From: Streptomyces flavofungini
GTDB lineage: Bacteria; Actinomycetota; Actinomycetes; Streptomycetales; Streptomycetaceae
Length of the DNA: 64,000 nt
Assembly: GCF_030388665.1 (NCBI RefSeq)
Contig: NZ_CP128846.1
Location: 1,426,001 to 1,490,000 of the forward strand
Direction of reading: 5' to 3'
A program made the position numbers and the translations under genes. Position 1 is the first letter of the stretch. Each line of letters begins with the position of its first letter. Of the stretch, positions 8,600 to 17,338 are shown in pieces. The notes below the pieces were generated by a model. The model made no database searches and was not told the origin of the DNA. It was given only the letters and a program-made list of their open reading frames with translations.

Positions 8600-9249
8600 C
8601 GGCCGGACTCCCGCACGGGGTGGGCCGGTTCCCGCACGGCGTGGGCCGGTCCCCCCGCGTGCGGTTCGGGTTCCCGCACGTGGTGGACGGTGAAGACCAT
8701 CGGCACCTCACCGAAGCTGCGCACGACCCGCAGGCCGTGGGCCCGCGCGGCGACGACGGTGGTGACGCACGCGTCGGCGCGGCCCGCGGCGCAGTCGATG
8801 GCGGCCTGGGCGTTGCTGGTCACCAGGCGGCGTGCGCGGCGGTCGGGGACGAGCCCGGCCGGGGCGGGGTGGGTGGCCACGGTGCGGGGCTCGGCGCGGG
8901 CTCCGGGCGGGGCGGCGAGCACCATCTCGTGGGTGGGCCACAGGAAGCAGTCGACCATGCGGCAGGTGCGCAGGTTGCCGAAGACGAGGGTGTGCAGTTC
9001 GGGGTAGACGGCGCAGGCGAGCAGCGCGTGTTCGCCGTTCCTCGGCACGCTCTCCATGGCCTCTTCGAGGCAGGTGTGCAGGACGACCTGTCCGTCGTCG
9101 GCGCGCCCGTGGCGCCGGAGCCACAGGTGGGCGGCGGACTCCAGGTTGGTTCCCGTGGGGCCGAGGGTGTGCAGGTACCGGATCTCGTCGATCGCCGACG
9201 ACGGCGCCCACGGCGGAGAAGCAACGCTCAATTGTTCCCCCGTCATCAT
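8596..9249 (-). CDS. BacA-like prephenate decarboxylase homologue
   Basis: A 217-residue protein resembling the periplasmic-binding-like prephenate dehydratase fold. It opens YLHTLGPTGTNLESAA (25-40), aligning with the NTLGPEGTSSEYAA start of Bacillus BacA. Later matches are THPAPAGL against SHPSPINL, an S/T-rich NAQAAIDCAAGRAD segment, and VRSFGEVPM against VKTFKSIPM. The Thr-Arg-Phe motif of true prephenate dehydratases is absent, as in BacA, which decarboxylates prephenate without aromatising it (bacilysin/anticapsin pathway). No aromatic-amino-acid ACT domain is present. The ATG at 9249 has GGGAG upstream. It heads the operon. Confidence 0.72.
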   Translation of the reverse strand: MMTGEQLSVASPPWAPSSAIDEIRYLHTLGPTGTNLESAAHLWLRRHGRADDGQVVLHTCLEEAMESVPRNGEHALLACAVYPELHTLVFGNLRTCRMVDCFLWPTHEMVLAAPPGARAEPRTVATHPAPAGLVPDRRARRLVTSNAQAAIDCAAGRADACVTTVVAARAHGLRVVRSFGEVPMVFTVHHVREPEPHAGGPAHAVREPAHPVRESGR

Positions 9250-9566
9250 TTCCACTCCCTCTGGAATTTCTCCCGAAATTCTCCGGTCGTGCTGGGGCGA
9301 CACTTCTCGGGGCGTACTGGGACAACGCCCGGAACGTACGCCACCGGTTCAGGTGCGCGTCGGCGATCCTAGGCGTCCGCACCCCGCTCCGGCCAGGGCG
9401 TCCAGGGCCCGCGGAGCCGTTTTCCGTACTCTGGCCAATTCGGCCCGCCCGGCGTTCCTGAATTCCACCGACAAATCACATCGGGCCGGGCGAAAGAGCG
9501 TCGTTTTCATCGCCCCGCCCGTGATGTGGCCAGCCGTATTACGTCACGGCGACCGCAATGCGCCGC
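9250..9566. other. Intergenic region upstream of the BacA-like operon
   Basis: This 317-bp gap separates the M1 peptidase stop from the BacA-like start, all on the minus strand. It is less GC-rich than its surroundings in parts and carries an inverted repeat at 9264-9281. It probably holds the operon promoter. I could not assign convincing -35/-10 elements. Confidence 0.6.
9264..9281 (-). promoter_or_regulatory. 7-bp inverted repeat in the leader of the BacA-like operon
   Basis: GAATTTC (9264-9270) and GAAATTC (9275-9281) are perfect complements with a 4-nt spacer, 14 bp upstream of the start codon and just before its ribosome site. It is strikingly AT-rich for this genome. It may be an operator or a small leader hairpin. 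Confidence 0.5.
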
Positions 9567-10898
9567 TCAGGCGGCAGCAGTGGGCAGCGACGGCAGCCGG
9601 GTGTCGTACAGCCAGGCCTGGAACAGCTCGTCCACCGGGCCGTCCGCGTACCGCTCGACGTGGGCGGTGAACGTCTGCGTGGTGACCACGCCGTGCCGGT
9701 GGACCCTGGTCCACTCGCGCAGCATCCGGAAGAACGCGTCGTCGCCGAGCGCGCAGCGCACCGCGTGCACGGCGAGGCCGCCGCGTTCGTAGAGCCGGTC
9801 GTCGAACATCAGCTTGCGGCCGGGGTCGGCCAGCTTGAGGTCCTGCGGCTGCGCGGCGAGCAACCGGTGGGCGACGGCGGCGAGTTCCGGGGCGGTGCGG
9901 GCGCCCGAGCGCTCCGACCAGAGCCATTCCGCGTACTTGGCGAGGCCCTCGTTGAGCCAGATGTGCCGCCAGTCGGCGATGGTGACGCTGTTGCCGAACC
10001 ACTGGTGGGCGAGCTCGTGCGCCACCAGGCGCTCCGCGCTGCGGGCACCGTCCACGTGGTTGACGCCGAACAGCGACAGGCCCTGGGCCTCGACGGGCAC
10101 GTCCAGTTCCTCGTCGGCCACGACGACGCCGTACTCGGCGAAGGGGTAGGGCCCGAAGAGCTCCTCGAACAGCGCCATCATCTGCGGCTGGCGCGCGAAG
10201 TCCCGGGAGAACTCGGCGAGGAGGTGCGCGGGGAAGTGCCCGGTCTGCGGCACCCCGCTGAGCCCGGGGTCGCCGAGGATCGCCGTCTGGTACTTGCCGA
10301 CGGACAGGCCGACCAGATAGCTGGGCGTGGGCGCGGGCTGTTCGTAGAGCCAGGTGGTGGTGGAGGCCTTGGTGGTGCGGGTGAGGAGGCGGCCGCCGAT
10401 CACCACCTGGTACGCCGAGGGCGTCGTGATCGAGATCTGGTACGCGGCCTTGTCGGCGGGCCGGTCGTTGCACGGGTACCAGGACGGCGCCCCGACGGGC
10501 TGGCTCGCGACCAGCGCGCCGTCGGTCAGCTCCTCCCAGCCGAGCCCGCCCCAGGGGCTGTTGACCGGCTTGGGGTTGCCCGAGTAGTGCACGTCGACGG
10601 TGAAGGCGGACCCGGCGGGCAGGGCCTTCGCGGGGCGCACCCGCAGCTTGCCGCCCCGGTGCGAGTAGTGCGCGGCCCGGCCGTCGACACGGACGCGGCC
10701 GATGCGGAAGTCGGCGAGGTTCAGCTGGAACTCGGTCAGCGGTGCCCGGCCCGTTATGGCGCTGAGCCGGGCCGCGCCCGCGAGCCGGTTCGGCGCGGGC
10801 CGGTAGTCGAGTTCCAGCTCGTAGCGGTGCACCCGGTAGCGGGAGTCACCGTTGTCCGGGAAGTAGGGGTCCGGTGCTGTCTTCGGCTGCCCGCTCAA
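9567..10898 (-). CDS. M1-family zinc metallopeptidase
   Basis: A 443-residue aminopeptidase-N-type enzyme lacking the long C-terminal domain of PepN. The zinc site HELAH (294-298) is followed by WFGNSVT and WLNEGLA with the third ligand at Glu317. The substrate-anchoring VEAQG (269-273) replaces the usual GAMEN. No signal peptide, so probably cytoplasmic. It lies 71 bp downstream of the Pls-type NRPS gene on the same strand. Enzymes degrading poly-epsilon-lysine are zinc peptidases, so a role in trimming or detoxifying the polymer is plausible but inferred. Confidence 0.88.
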   Translation of the reverse strand: MSGQPKTAPDPYFPDNGDSRYRVHRYELELDYRPAPNRLAGAARLSAITGRAPLTEFQLNLADFRIGRVRVDGRAAHYSHRGGKLRVRPAKALPAGSAFTVDVHYSGNPKPVNSPWGGLGWEELTDGALVASQPVGAPSWYPCNDRPADKAAYQISITTPSAYQVVIGGRLLTRTTKASTTTWLYEQPAPTPSYLVGLSVGKYQTAILGDPGLSGVPQTGHFPAHLLAEFSRDFARQPQMMALFEELFGPYPFAEYGVVVADEELDVPVEAQGLSLFGVNHVDGARSAERLVAHELAHQWFGNSVTIADWRHIWLNEGLAKYAEWLWSERSGARTAPELAAVAHRLLAAQPQDLKLADPGRKLMFDDRLYERGGLAVHAVRCALGDDAFFRMLREWTRVHRHGVVTTQTFTAHVERYADGPVDELFQAWLYDTRLPSLPTAAA

Positions 10899-10969
10899 CG
10901 CTGGTCCGCTCCCTGCCCTGTGCTCGTACGACGTGACGCGCGTGCTGTCCTGCCACGCGGCCCGCCGCC

Positions 10970-13900
10970 TCAGGGACGCCAGGCCTCGATCGGGTTGCCC
11001 AGCCAGCGGGTGTCGGCCGGGACCGACTCGCCGGCCATCACGAGGGACGCGGGGCCGAGGGTCGACCGGGCTCCGATCTCGCTGCCGGGCAGCACGATCC
11101 CGCCCGGACCCAGGGTGGCGCCCGCACGGAGGACCACAGTATCCGTCCGCAGGATCCGATCATGGAAGAGGTGCGTCTGCAGGACACAGCCCCGGTTCAC
11201 GCTGGTCGCGGTCTCCAGGGTGACCAGATCGGTCTCCGGCAGCCAGTAGCTCTCGCACCACACGCCCCGGCCGACGCGCGCGCCGAGCCCGCGCAGCCAC
11301 AGGTTCAGGACCGGGGTGCCGGGGACGGCTCCGGCGAGCCAGGGCACCGCGACCATCTCGACGAAGGTGTCCGCGAGTTCGTTGCGCCATACGAAGCCGC
11401 ACCACAGCGGGTGCTCGCCGGTGCGGTGGCGGCCCACGAGCAGCCACTTGGCCACGATCGAGGTGAGGCAGCCGAGTGCCCCGGCGGCGAGCAGGACCGC
11501 CCCGGAAAGCAGCGCGGCGAGCCAGAGCCCGTGCCGGGCGGCCAGGGCGAGCAGCCCGACCACGAAGATCACCAGGGCGGCCGAGCAGAACACGGGGACG
11601 ATCCGGCACGCCTCGACGAGCGCACGGGCCAGCTTGAGCCGGACGGGTGGCGCGTAGGTGCGGCTGTCGTCGGACCCGGCTGCCGCGCGGGGCAGCTTGA
11701 CCGGCGGCAGGCCCAGGTAGGAGCTGCCCTTCTTGGCCTTCTTCGGGGTGGCCGACAGGACGCCGACCAGGCCGTCGTCGGGCACGGAGCGGCCGGGCGC
11801 GGTCATGCCGGAGTTGCCGAGGAAGGCGCGGCGGCCGATCTCGGCACGGCCGATGCGCACCCAGCCGCCGCCGAGCTCGTAGGGCGCAGTCAGGGTGTCG
11901 TCGGCGAGGAACGCGCCGTCGCCGACCGTGGTGAGGCTCGGCAGGGCGAGCACGGTGGACACTTCGGCGCCGCGTCCGACGCGCATGCCGAGCAGCCGCA
12001 TCCACAGGGGGGTGACGAGTCCGGCGTACAGCGGGAAGAGGGTCTGCCGGGACAGGTCCATGAGCTGGGTGACAGTCCACGCCTGCCAGCCGATGCGGCT
12101 GTGGGTGGGGCGGGTGCCCGTGCGCAGGCCGAGGCTGAGCAGCCGGACGCCGATCAGGATCAGCAGGGCGTACGCGAGGCCGAAGGCCAGGGTCGCGGGG
12201 GCGAGGGCGAGCAGCGCGCCGCGTACGGCCTCGCCGAGGGCGGCGTCGGCGGGCACGAAGGCGCGGGCGACGAAGAGCGCGGGCAGGGCGGCGGCGAGCG
12301 GCAGGAGGCTGAGGGCGATGCCCGTCACGCCGTACATGGCGCGCCAGTGCACGGCGCGCGGCGGGCGCTGCTCGGGCCAGTCGCGCTTGGCCTTGCCGAG
12401 CTTGCCCGCGGGCGATCCGGCCCAGCGCTGGCCGGTCGGGATCGGGCCGCGCACGGCGGAGCCGGGGGCGACCTCGGCGCGCTTGCCGACGCGGGCGCCC
12501 GGGAACAGGATGCTGCGGGTGCCGACCACGGCGCCCGCGCCGACCTTGATCGCGCCGATTTCGAGGCGGTCGCCGTCGAGCCAGTGCCCGGACAGGTCCA
12601 CCTCGGTCTCGACGGCGCAGCCGCGGCCGAGCTTGAGCAGCCCGGTGACCGGCGGCAGCGAGTGCAGGTCGACCTCGGCGCCGACCTTGACGCCGAGCGC
12701 GCGGGCGTAGCGCTCCAGCCAGGAGCCGGTCAGGGAGGTCGCGCCGCTGTACTCGGCGAGGCGTTCGGCGGTCCACAGGCGCAGGTGCACCGAGCCGCCG
12801 CGTGGATAGCTGCCGGGCTGGACGCCGCGCAGCAGCAGCCGGGCGCCGCCCGCCGCGACGGCGAGACGTCCGGGCGGGCTGTACAGGACGAGGACGCCGA
12901 CGGCGATGAGCCACCAGGGCGCGGACAGGGCCCACGGGTAGGCGCCGAAGTGGTGCAGGACGTTGCCGAGCGCGGCGAGCGCGACCGTCCAGCGCAGTCC
13001 GACGAGGGTGAACAGCGGGAGCAGCAGGGCCGCCTGGGCGGCCTGGGCGCGCACGGGCACGGGGGCGATCTCGCGGGCGGCGCCGTCGTCCTGCGCGGAC
13101 TTCTCCAGGCGGCGGGCGAGCTTGCGCAGGACGGGGCGTTCGTAGATGTCGATGACGGCGGCGCTCGGGTAGCGCGTGCGCAGCCGGGTGGTGAGCTGGG
13201 CGGCGGCGATGCTGCCGCCGCCGATCGCGAAGAAGTCGTCACAGGCGCTGGTCACGGGGATGCCGAGGGTCTCGCTCCACTGCTCGGCGAGCCAGGCCTC
13301 GGTGCCGTACAGCTGCTCGGCCTTGCCGCCGGTGTCGAGGTCGGGCAGGGGCCAGGGCAGGGCGTTGCGGTCGACCTTGCCGGAGGTGCGGGTGGGCAGG
13401 TCGGCGACGGGGGCGAGCAACGGCACGAGGGCGGCGGGCAGTTCGGCGCGCAGCTTCTCGACGGCGGCCGCGTGGTCGAAGCCGTCCTGGGGGACCAGAT
13501 AGCCGACGAGGAGCTGGTTGCCGCCGCGTGCGGTGCGGACGGCGGCGGCCGCGCCCGCGACGCCGGGCAGGGCCTGGAGGGCGGCGTCCACTTCGCCGAG
13601 TTCGATGCGGCGGCCGCCGAGCTTGATCTGTTCGTCGGTGCGGCCGAGGAAGATCAGACCCTCGGGGTCGGCCTTGACGAGGTCGCCGCTGCGGTAGGCG
13701 CGCCGCCAGCCCATGGACTCCAGGGGCGCGTACTTCTCAGCGTCCTTCTCCGGGTCGAGGTAGCGGGCGAGCCCCGCGCCGCCGATGACGAGCTGACCGC
13801 TCTCCCCCATCGGCACGGGCCGGTCCGCCTCGTCGACGACGACGAGCTCCCAGCCGGCCAGCGGCAGCCCGATCCGGATCGGCTCGTCGCCGGTCATGAG

Positions 13901-14857
13901 TGCGGCGCAGGCGACGACCGTGGCCTCCGTCGGGCCGTAGGTGTTCCACACCTCGCGGCCCTCGGTGACCAGGCGCTGGGTCAGCTCGGGCGGGCAGGCC
14001 TCGCCGCCGAAGATCAGCAGCCGGACGTCGCCCAGGGCCTCGGGCTCCCACAGCGCGGCGAGCGTCGGCACGGTGGAGACCACGGTGATCTCCTGCTCGA
14101 CCAGCCAGGGCCCGAGGTCGGCGCCGCTGCGCACCTGCGAGCGCGGCACGGGCACGAGGCAGGCGCCGTAGCGCCAGGCCAGCCACATCTCCTCGCAGGA
14201 CGCGTCGAACGCCACGGAGAGGCCGGCCATGACGCGGTCGCCCGGCCCGATGGGCTCCTCCTGGAGGAACAGGGCGGCCTCGGCGTCCACGAACGCGGCG
14301 GCGCTGCGGTTGCTCACCGCGACGCCCTTGGGCTTGCCGGTGGAGCCCGACGTGAAGATGATCCACGCGTCGTCGTCGGGCTCGGGCCGACCCGCGGGGA
14401 CGTCGGCGGGCTTGTCGACGGTGAAGGCGTGTCCGGCGCCGATGACGGTGCGCACGCCCGCCTCGCCGAAGACGAGGTCGGCGCGCTCGTCGGGGTCCTC
14501 GGCGTCGACCGGGACGTAGGCGGCGCCCGCGGCGATGACGGCGAGGATCGCGACGTACAGCTCGTTGGTGCCGCTCGGCACGCGGACGCCGACGCGGTCG
14601 CCCCTGCCGACTCCGGCGGCGTCGAGCCGGCGCCGTAGCTGTTCCACCTCGGCGGCCAGGGCGCGGTACGTCAGCTGGCGGGTGCCGTCGTCGAGGGCGG
14701 GTTCGTCGGGGTGTGCCCGCACGGTCGCGTCGATGATGTCGACCAGGGTGCGCGGTGCGGCGGCGCTCCCGGTGCTGAAGAAGGCCGGCTCCTCGAACTG
14801 TTCGCTCATCTCCGCTTCGAGCAGGCTGAGCTCAGCGTTCGCGCGCGTGGCTTCCAT
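10970..14857 (-). CDS. Pls/PosA-family single-module NRPS (amino acid homopolymer synthetase)
   Basis: A 1295-residue membrane NRPS matching the layout of poly-epsilon-lysine synthetase (about 1319 aa). Order: adenylation domain (about 35-500; TSGSTGKPKG at 169-178, catalytic Lys494), carrier domain (FFAIGGGSIAAAQL, phosphopantetheine Ser549), then hydrophobic segments alternating with three tandem acyltransferase-like domains carrying hexapeptide-repeat features, ending VNRGCVLQTHLFHDRI and WLGNPIEAW. There is no classical condensation or thioesterase domain. Hand alignment to PheA gives specificity residues D218, A219, E222, S261, I282, G284, T306, V314, V315, K494 (DAESIGTVVK), near the published lysine code DAESIGSVCK. 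ATG at 14857 has AGGA upstream. Product likely a cationic homopolymer; lysine, ornithine or diaminobutyrate cannot be separated by eye. Confidence 0.9.
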   Translation of the reverse strand: MEATRANAELSLLEAEMSEQFEEPAFFSTGSAAAPRTLVDIIDATVRAHPDEPALDDGTRQLTYRALAAEVEQLRRRLDAAGVGRGDRVGVRVPSGTNELYVAILAVIAAGAAYVPVDAEDPDERADLVFGEAGVRTVIGAGHAFTVDKPADVPAGRPEPDDDAWIIFTSGSTGKPKGVAVSNRSAAAFVDAEAALFLQEEPIGPGDRVMAGLSVAFDASCEEMWLAWRYGACLVPVPRSQVRSGADLGPWLVEQEITVVSTVPTLAALWEPEALGDVRLLIFGGEACPPELTQRLVTEGREVWNTYGPTEATVVACAALMTGDEPIRIGLPLAGWELVVVDEADRPVPMGESGQLVIGGAGLARYLDPEKDAEKYAPLESMGWRRAYRSGDLVKADPEGLIFLGRTDEQIKLGGRRIELGEVDAALQALPGVAGAAAAVRTARGGNQLLVGYLVPQDGFDHAAAVEKLRAELPAALVPLLAPVADLPTRTSGKVDRNALPWPLPDLDTGGKAEQLYGTEAWLAEQWSETLGIPVTSACDDFFAIGGGSIAAAQLTTRLRTRYPSAAVIDIYERPVLRKLARRLEKSAQDDGAAREIAPVPVRAQAAQAALLLPLFTLVGLRWTVALAALGNVLHHFGAYPWALSAPWWLIAVGVLVLYSPPGRLAVAAGGARLLLRGVQPGSYPRGGSVHLRLWTAERLAEYSGATSLTGSWLERYARALGVKVGAEVDLHSLPPVTGLLKLGRGCAVETEVDLSGHWLDGDRLEIGAIKVGAGAVVGTRSILFPGARVGKRAEVAPGSAVRGPIPTGQRWAGSPAGKLGKAKRDWPEQRPPRAVHWRAMYGVTGIALSLLPLAAALPALFVARAFVPADAALGEAVRGALLALAPATLAFGLAYALLILIGVRLLSLGLRTGTRPTHSRIGWQAWTVTQLMDLSRQTLFPLYAGLVTPLWMRLLGMRVGRGAEVSTVLALPSLTTVGDGAFLADDTLTAPYELGGGWVRIGRAEIGRRAFLGNSGMTAPGRSVPDDGLVGVLSATPKKAKKGSSYLGLPPVKLPRAAAGSDDSRTYAPPVRLKLARALVEACRIVPVFCSAALVIFVVGLLALAARHGLWLAALLSGAVLLAAGALGCLTSIVAKWLLVGRHRTGEHPLWCGFVWRNELADTFVEMVAVPWLAGAVPGTPVLNLWLRGLGARVGRGVWCESYWLPETDLVTLETATSVNRGCVLQTHLFHDRILRTDTVVLRAGATLGPGGIVLPGSEIGARSTLGPASLVMAGESVPADTRWLGNPIEAWRP

Positions 14858-15017
14858 CGGGTCCTATCGTCGAAGGCCGCGGATCCCCGGGAGCTCGCCG
14901 TGCCACTCCCGGTTTGCCTGGGGTTGTCCGGTCCTGGACCAAACAACCGGCATAGCCTAATCGCTTGTCGTGAACGCGGCGCGGCGGAGTGAGCAAGGCC
15001 ACCGCCCCGGAGACACG

Positions 15018-15053
15018 GAAAAGGCCGCCCCCGCCTTTCGGCGAGAACGGCCT
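15018..15053 (-). terminator. Intrinsic terminator of the tRNA-Pro gene
   Basis: On the minus strand AGGCCG...CGGCCT (outer stem) encloses CGCC-GAAA-GGCG and is followed by TTTTCC. It starts about 18 bases past the tRNA CCA end and fits a standard rho-independent terminator. Confidence 0.8.
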
Positions 15054-15070
15054 CCGACCTGTGAGACACA

Positions 15071-15147
<77 letters not shown>

Positions 15148-15235
15148 TTGCCCGCTGACCTGGGGTTTCCCCTGGCCGAACGCGCACCGAAACAATACCG
15201 CACTCCGGACCGTGATCGCTCACGCCTTTCACCTC

Positions 15236-15266
15236 TTGACCTCAAGTGGACTTCAGGTTGCACGCT
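15236..15266 (+). promoter_or_regulatory. MerR/SoxR-type promoter with dyad in a 19-bp spacer
   Basis: TTGACC (15236-15241) is followed 19 bp later by CACGCT (15261-15266), a weak -10. The spacer contains ACCTCAAGT-GG-ACTTCAGGT (15239-15258), an inverted repeat with one mismatch, typical of MerR-family operators. The predicted transcription start falls at or next to the ATG at 15274, and no ribosome site is visible, so the transketolase mRNA is probably leaderless. Confidence 0.6.
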
Positions 15267-15273
15267 CGTCCGC

Positions 15274-15975
15274 ATGACGACGACAACGGAGCACACCTTC
15301 ACGTACGGGGACCTCCCCCGCCTCATGGGCCTCATGACGGGCGACGAGAAGCACGGCCCCGCGGCCACGTCCACGCTGGACGCGCTGTGGGTGCTCTACG
15401 ACCGCGTGCTCAGGGTCACACCCGACCGCGCCGACGACCCGGCCCGCGACCGGTTCCTCCTCTCCAAGGGACACGGCCCCATGGCCTACTACGCCGTGCT
15501 CGCGGCCAAGGGCTTCCTGCCCGTCGACTGGCTGGAGGGCTTCGGCTCGTACGACTCGCCCCTCGGACACCACCCGGACCGTGTCCTGGTCCCGGGCGCC
15601 GAGATCGGCAGCGGCTCGCTCGGCCACGGCCTGCCGCTGGCTGTCGGCACCACTCTCGGCCTGCGGGCCCGCGGCCTCACCGACCCGCGCGTGTGGGTGC
15701 TCGTCGGGGACGCCGAGCTGGACGAGGGCAGCAACCACGAGGCCATCGCCTACGCCGGACCGGCCGGCCTCGAACAGCTGCACACCCTGGTGATCGACAA
15801 CGCCTCGGCGTCCTACGCCCGGCCCGGCGGCATCGCCGCCCGGTTCGAGGCGGCCGGCTGGTCCGCGCTCACCGTCGACGGACGCGATCACGAGGCGCTG
15901 TACGCGGCGTACACGGCGCCGCACGCGGGGCGGCCGCACGCGGTCATCGCGCGGGTGGAACCCAAGTCGGTGTGA
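15274..15975 (+). CDS. Transketolase, N-terminal (thiamine diphosphate-binding) subunit
   Basis: A 233-residue protein equivalent to the N-terminal half of transketolase. [32 protein letters not shown] and the ThDP motif region [14 protein letters not shown] are clear. It would bind the diphosphate-magnesium end of the cofactor and pair with the following C-terminal subunit. In the pentose phosphate pathway transketolase moves two-carbon ketol units; split enzymes of this type often serve specialised or alternative sugar routes. Start at 15274 is chosen because the protein opens [14 protein letters not shown] and the MerR-type promoter predicts transcription starting there. Confidence 0.88.
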   Translation: MTTTTEHTFTYGDLPRLMGLMTGDEKHGPAATSTLDALWVLYDRVLRVTPDRADDPARDRFLLSKGHGPMAYYAVLAAKGFLPVDWLEGFGSYDSPLGHHPDRVLVPGAEIGSGSLGHGLPLAVGTTLGLRARGLTDPRVWVLVGDAELDEGSNHEAIAYAGPAGLEQLHTLVIDNASASYARPGGIAARFEAAGWSALTVDGRDHEALYAAYTAPHAGRPHAVIARVEPKSV

Positions 15976-16083
15976 GGCGCGCGAGGAGCCCGGGTCGGCG
16001 TGACGCCGACGCCCGGCCCCGCCCCTGACCCGTCTGACCCGTCTCCTCCCCTGGTTCATCTCTTCTGGAAGGACTCCCTCCTC

Positions 16084-16983
16084 ATGGACACCATGCGTGA
16101 CCGTTTCGCCCCCGTCATGACGCGGCTGCTCGACGAGGACCCTCGCCTGGCCGTCGTGCTCGCCGAGATCGGCTTGGACGGTTTCAAGGACGCGATGCGG
16201 GCTCATCCGGACCGGGTCATCAATGTCGGCATCCGGGAGCAACTGCTCGTCGGCGCCGGTGCCGGACTCGCCCTCGCGGGGCTGCGCCCCGTCGTGCACA
16301 CCTTCGCCAGCTTCCTGGTGGAGCGGCCCTTCGAGCAGATCAAGCTGGACTTCGGCCACCAGGACGTGGGCGGCGTCCTGGTCAGCGCGGCCGCGTCGTT
16401 CGACTGGCCGGAGGGCGGGTTCACGCACATGTCGCCCGGCGACGTCGCGCTCCTCGACACCCTGGACGGCTGGACCGTGCACGTGCCGGGCCACCCCGAC
16501 GAGGCCGAGACGCTGCTGCGGCACGCGGTCGCCGCGGGCGACGACAAGGTGTACGTGCGGCTGTCCGTGCAGGCCAACGCCACGCCGATGCCGGTGGACG
16601 GGGCCGGGTTCCACACCGTGCGGGAGGGGCGGCGCGGGGTCGTCGTGGCCGTCGGGCCGATGCTCGACCAGGTGCTCGCCGCCACGGAGGGGCTCGACGT
16701 GACGGTCCTGTACGCGACGACGGTGCGGCCGTTCGACGCGGCGGGGCTGCGCCGGGCCGTGGGGGGCGCGGTGGCCGCCGATGTCGTGCTGGTCGAGCCG
16801 TACCTCGCCGGGACGTCCACGGCTGCCGCGAACGACGCCCTCGTGGAGGTGCCGCATCGGGTGCTCGGGCTCGGGGTGGCTCGGCGGGAGCTGCGGCGGT
16901 ACGGGCGGGTGGAGGAGCATGTGCGGGCGCATGGGCTGGATGCGGGGTCGCTGCGCGAGCGGATCGGGGGGTTCCTGGGCTGA
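16084..16983 (+). CDS. Transketolase, C-terminal subunit
   Basis: A 299-residue protein covering the pyrimidine-binding and C-terminal domains of transketolase. VINVGIREQLLVGAGAGLALAG carries the conserved glutamate that activates the thiamine ring; HTFASFLVERPFEQIKLD and VLYATTVRPFD follow. GGAAGGA (16067-16073) supports ATG 16084 over 16093. It starts 108 bp after the N-terminal subunit on the same strand, so the pair forms a bicistronic split enzyme. Confidence 0.88.
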   Translation: MDTMRDRFAPVMTRLLDEDPRLAVVLAEIGLDGFKDAMRAHPDRVINVGIREQLLVGAGAGLALAGLRPVVHTFASFLVERPFEQIKLDFGHQDVGGVLVSAAASFDWPEGGFTHMSPGDVALLDTLDGWTVHVPGHPDEAETLLRHAVAAGDDKVYVRLSVQANATPMPVDGAGFHTVREGRRGVVVAVGPMLDQVLAATEGLDVTVLYATTVRPFDAAGLRRAVGGAVAADVVLVEPYLAGTSTAAANDALVEVPHRVLGLGVARRELRRYGRVEEHVRAHGLDAGSLRERIGGFLG

Positions 16984-17338
16984 GGTTCGGGGCCCTGCGG
17001 TGCTTTCCCCGACCCCACCTCTTCCCGAACCCGGGGGCTGCGCCCCCTGGACCCCCGCTATTCGGCGCTCCGCGCCTCGCCCTCGAACGCCGGACGGGCT
17101 GAAAGTGTGCCGGTGCGGCAACGTCTCAGCCGCTCCGGCGTTTGAGGTGCGGGGTCTGCGGCGGAGCGCCGGTTTCGGTGAGCCCCGATGCTCGCTGAGG
17201 GCTGCCCCGTAGAAGATCTGCGGTGTGGTCGACTGCCGTGGGACCGAGTCGACCGTCCAACCGTTCGCGGCACGCCTGGGGCTCCGCCGGAGCGCACACG
17301 GTCGTGTGAGCATGAAGCCCCGGGAGCGCGCGCTCACC
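16984..17338. repeat. Non-coding tail with interspersed GC repeat and a large inverted repeat
   Basis: This 355-bp stretch lies between convergent genes and holds no gene I can support. 17033-17100 is a copy of an intergenic repeat also seen at 32567-32629 and, degenerate, at 47887-47930. CCTCGAACGCCGGA (17081-17094) pairs with TCCGGCGTTTGAGG (17134-17147), 13 of 14 bases, forming a long stem that could terminate transcription from both sides. Confidence 0.7.

Noticed and set aside
11162..14638. 1158-residue plus-strand open frame
   Set aside because: Shadow of the Pls-type NRPS gene; composition artefact of high-GC third positions.
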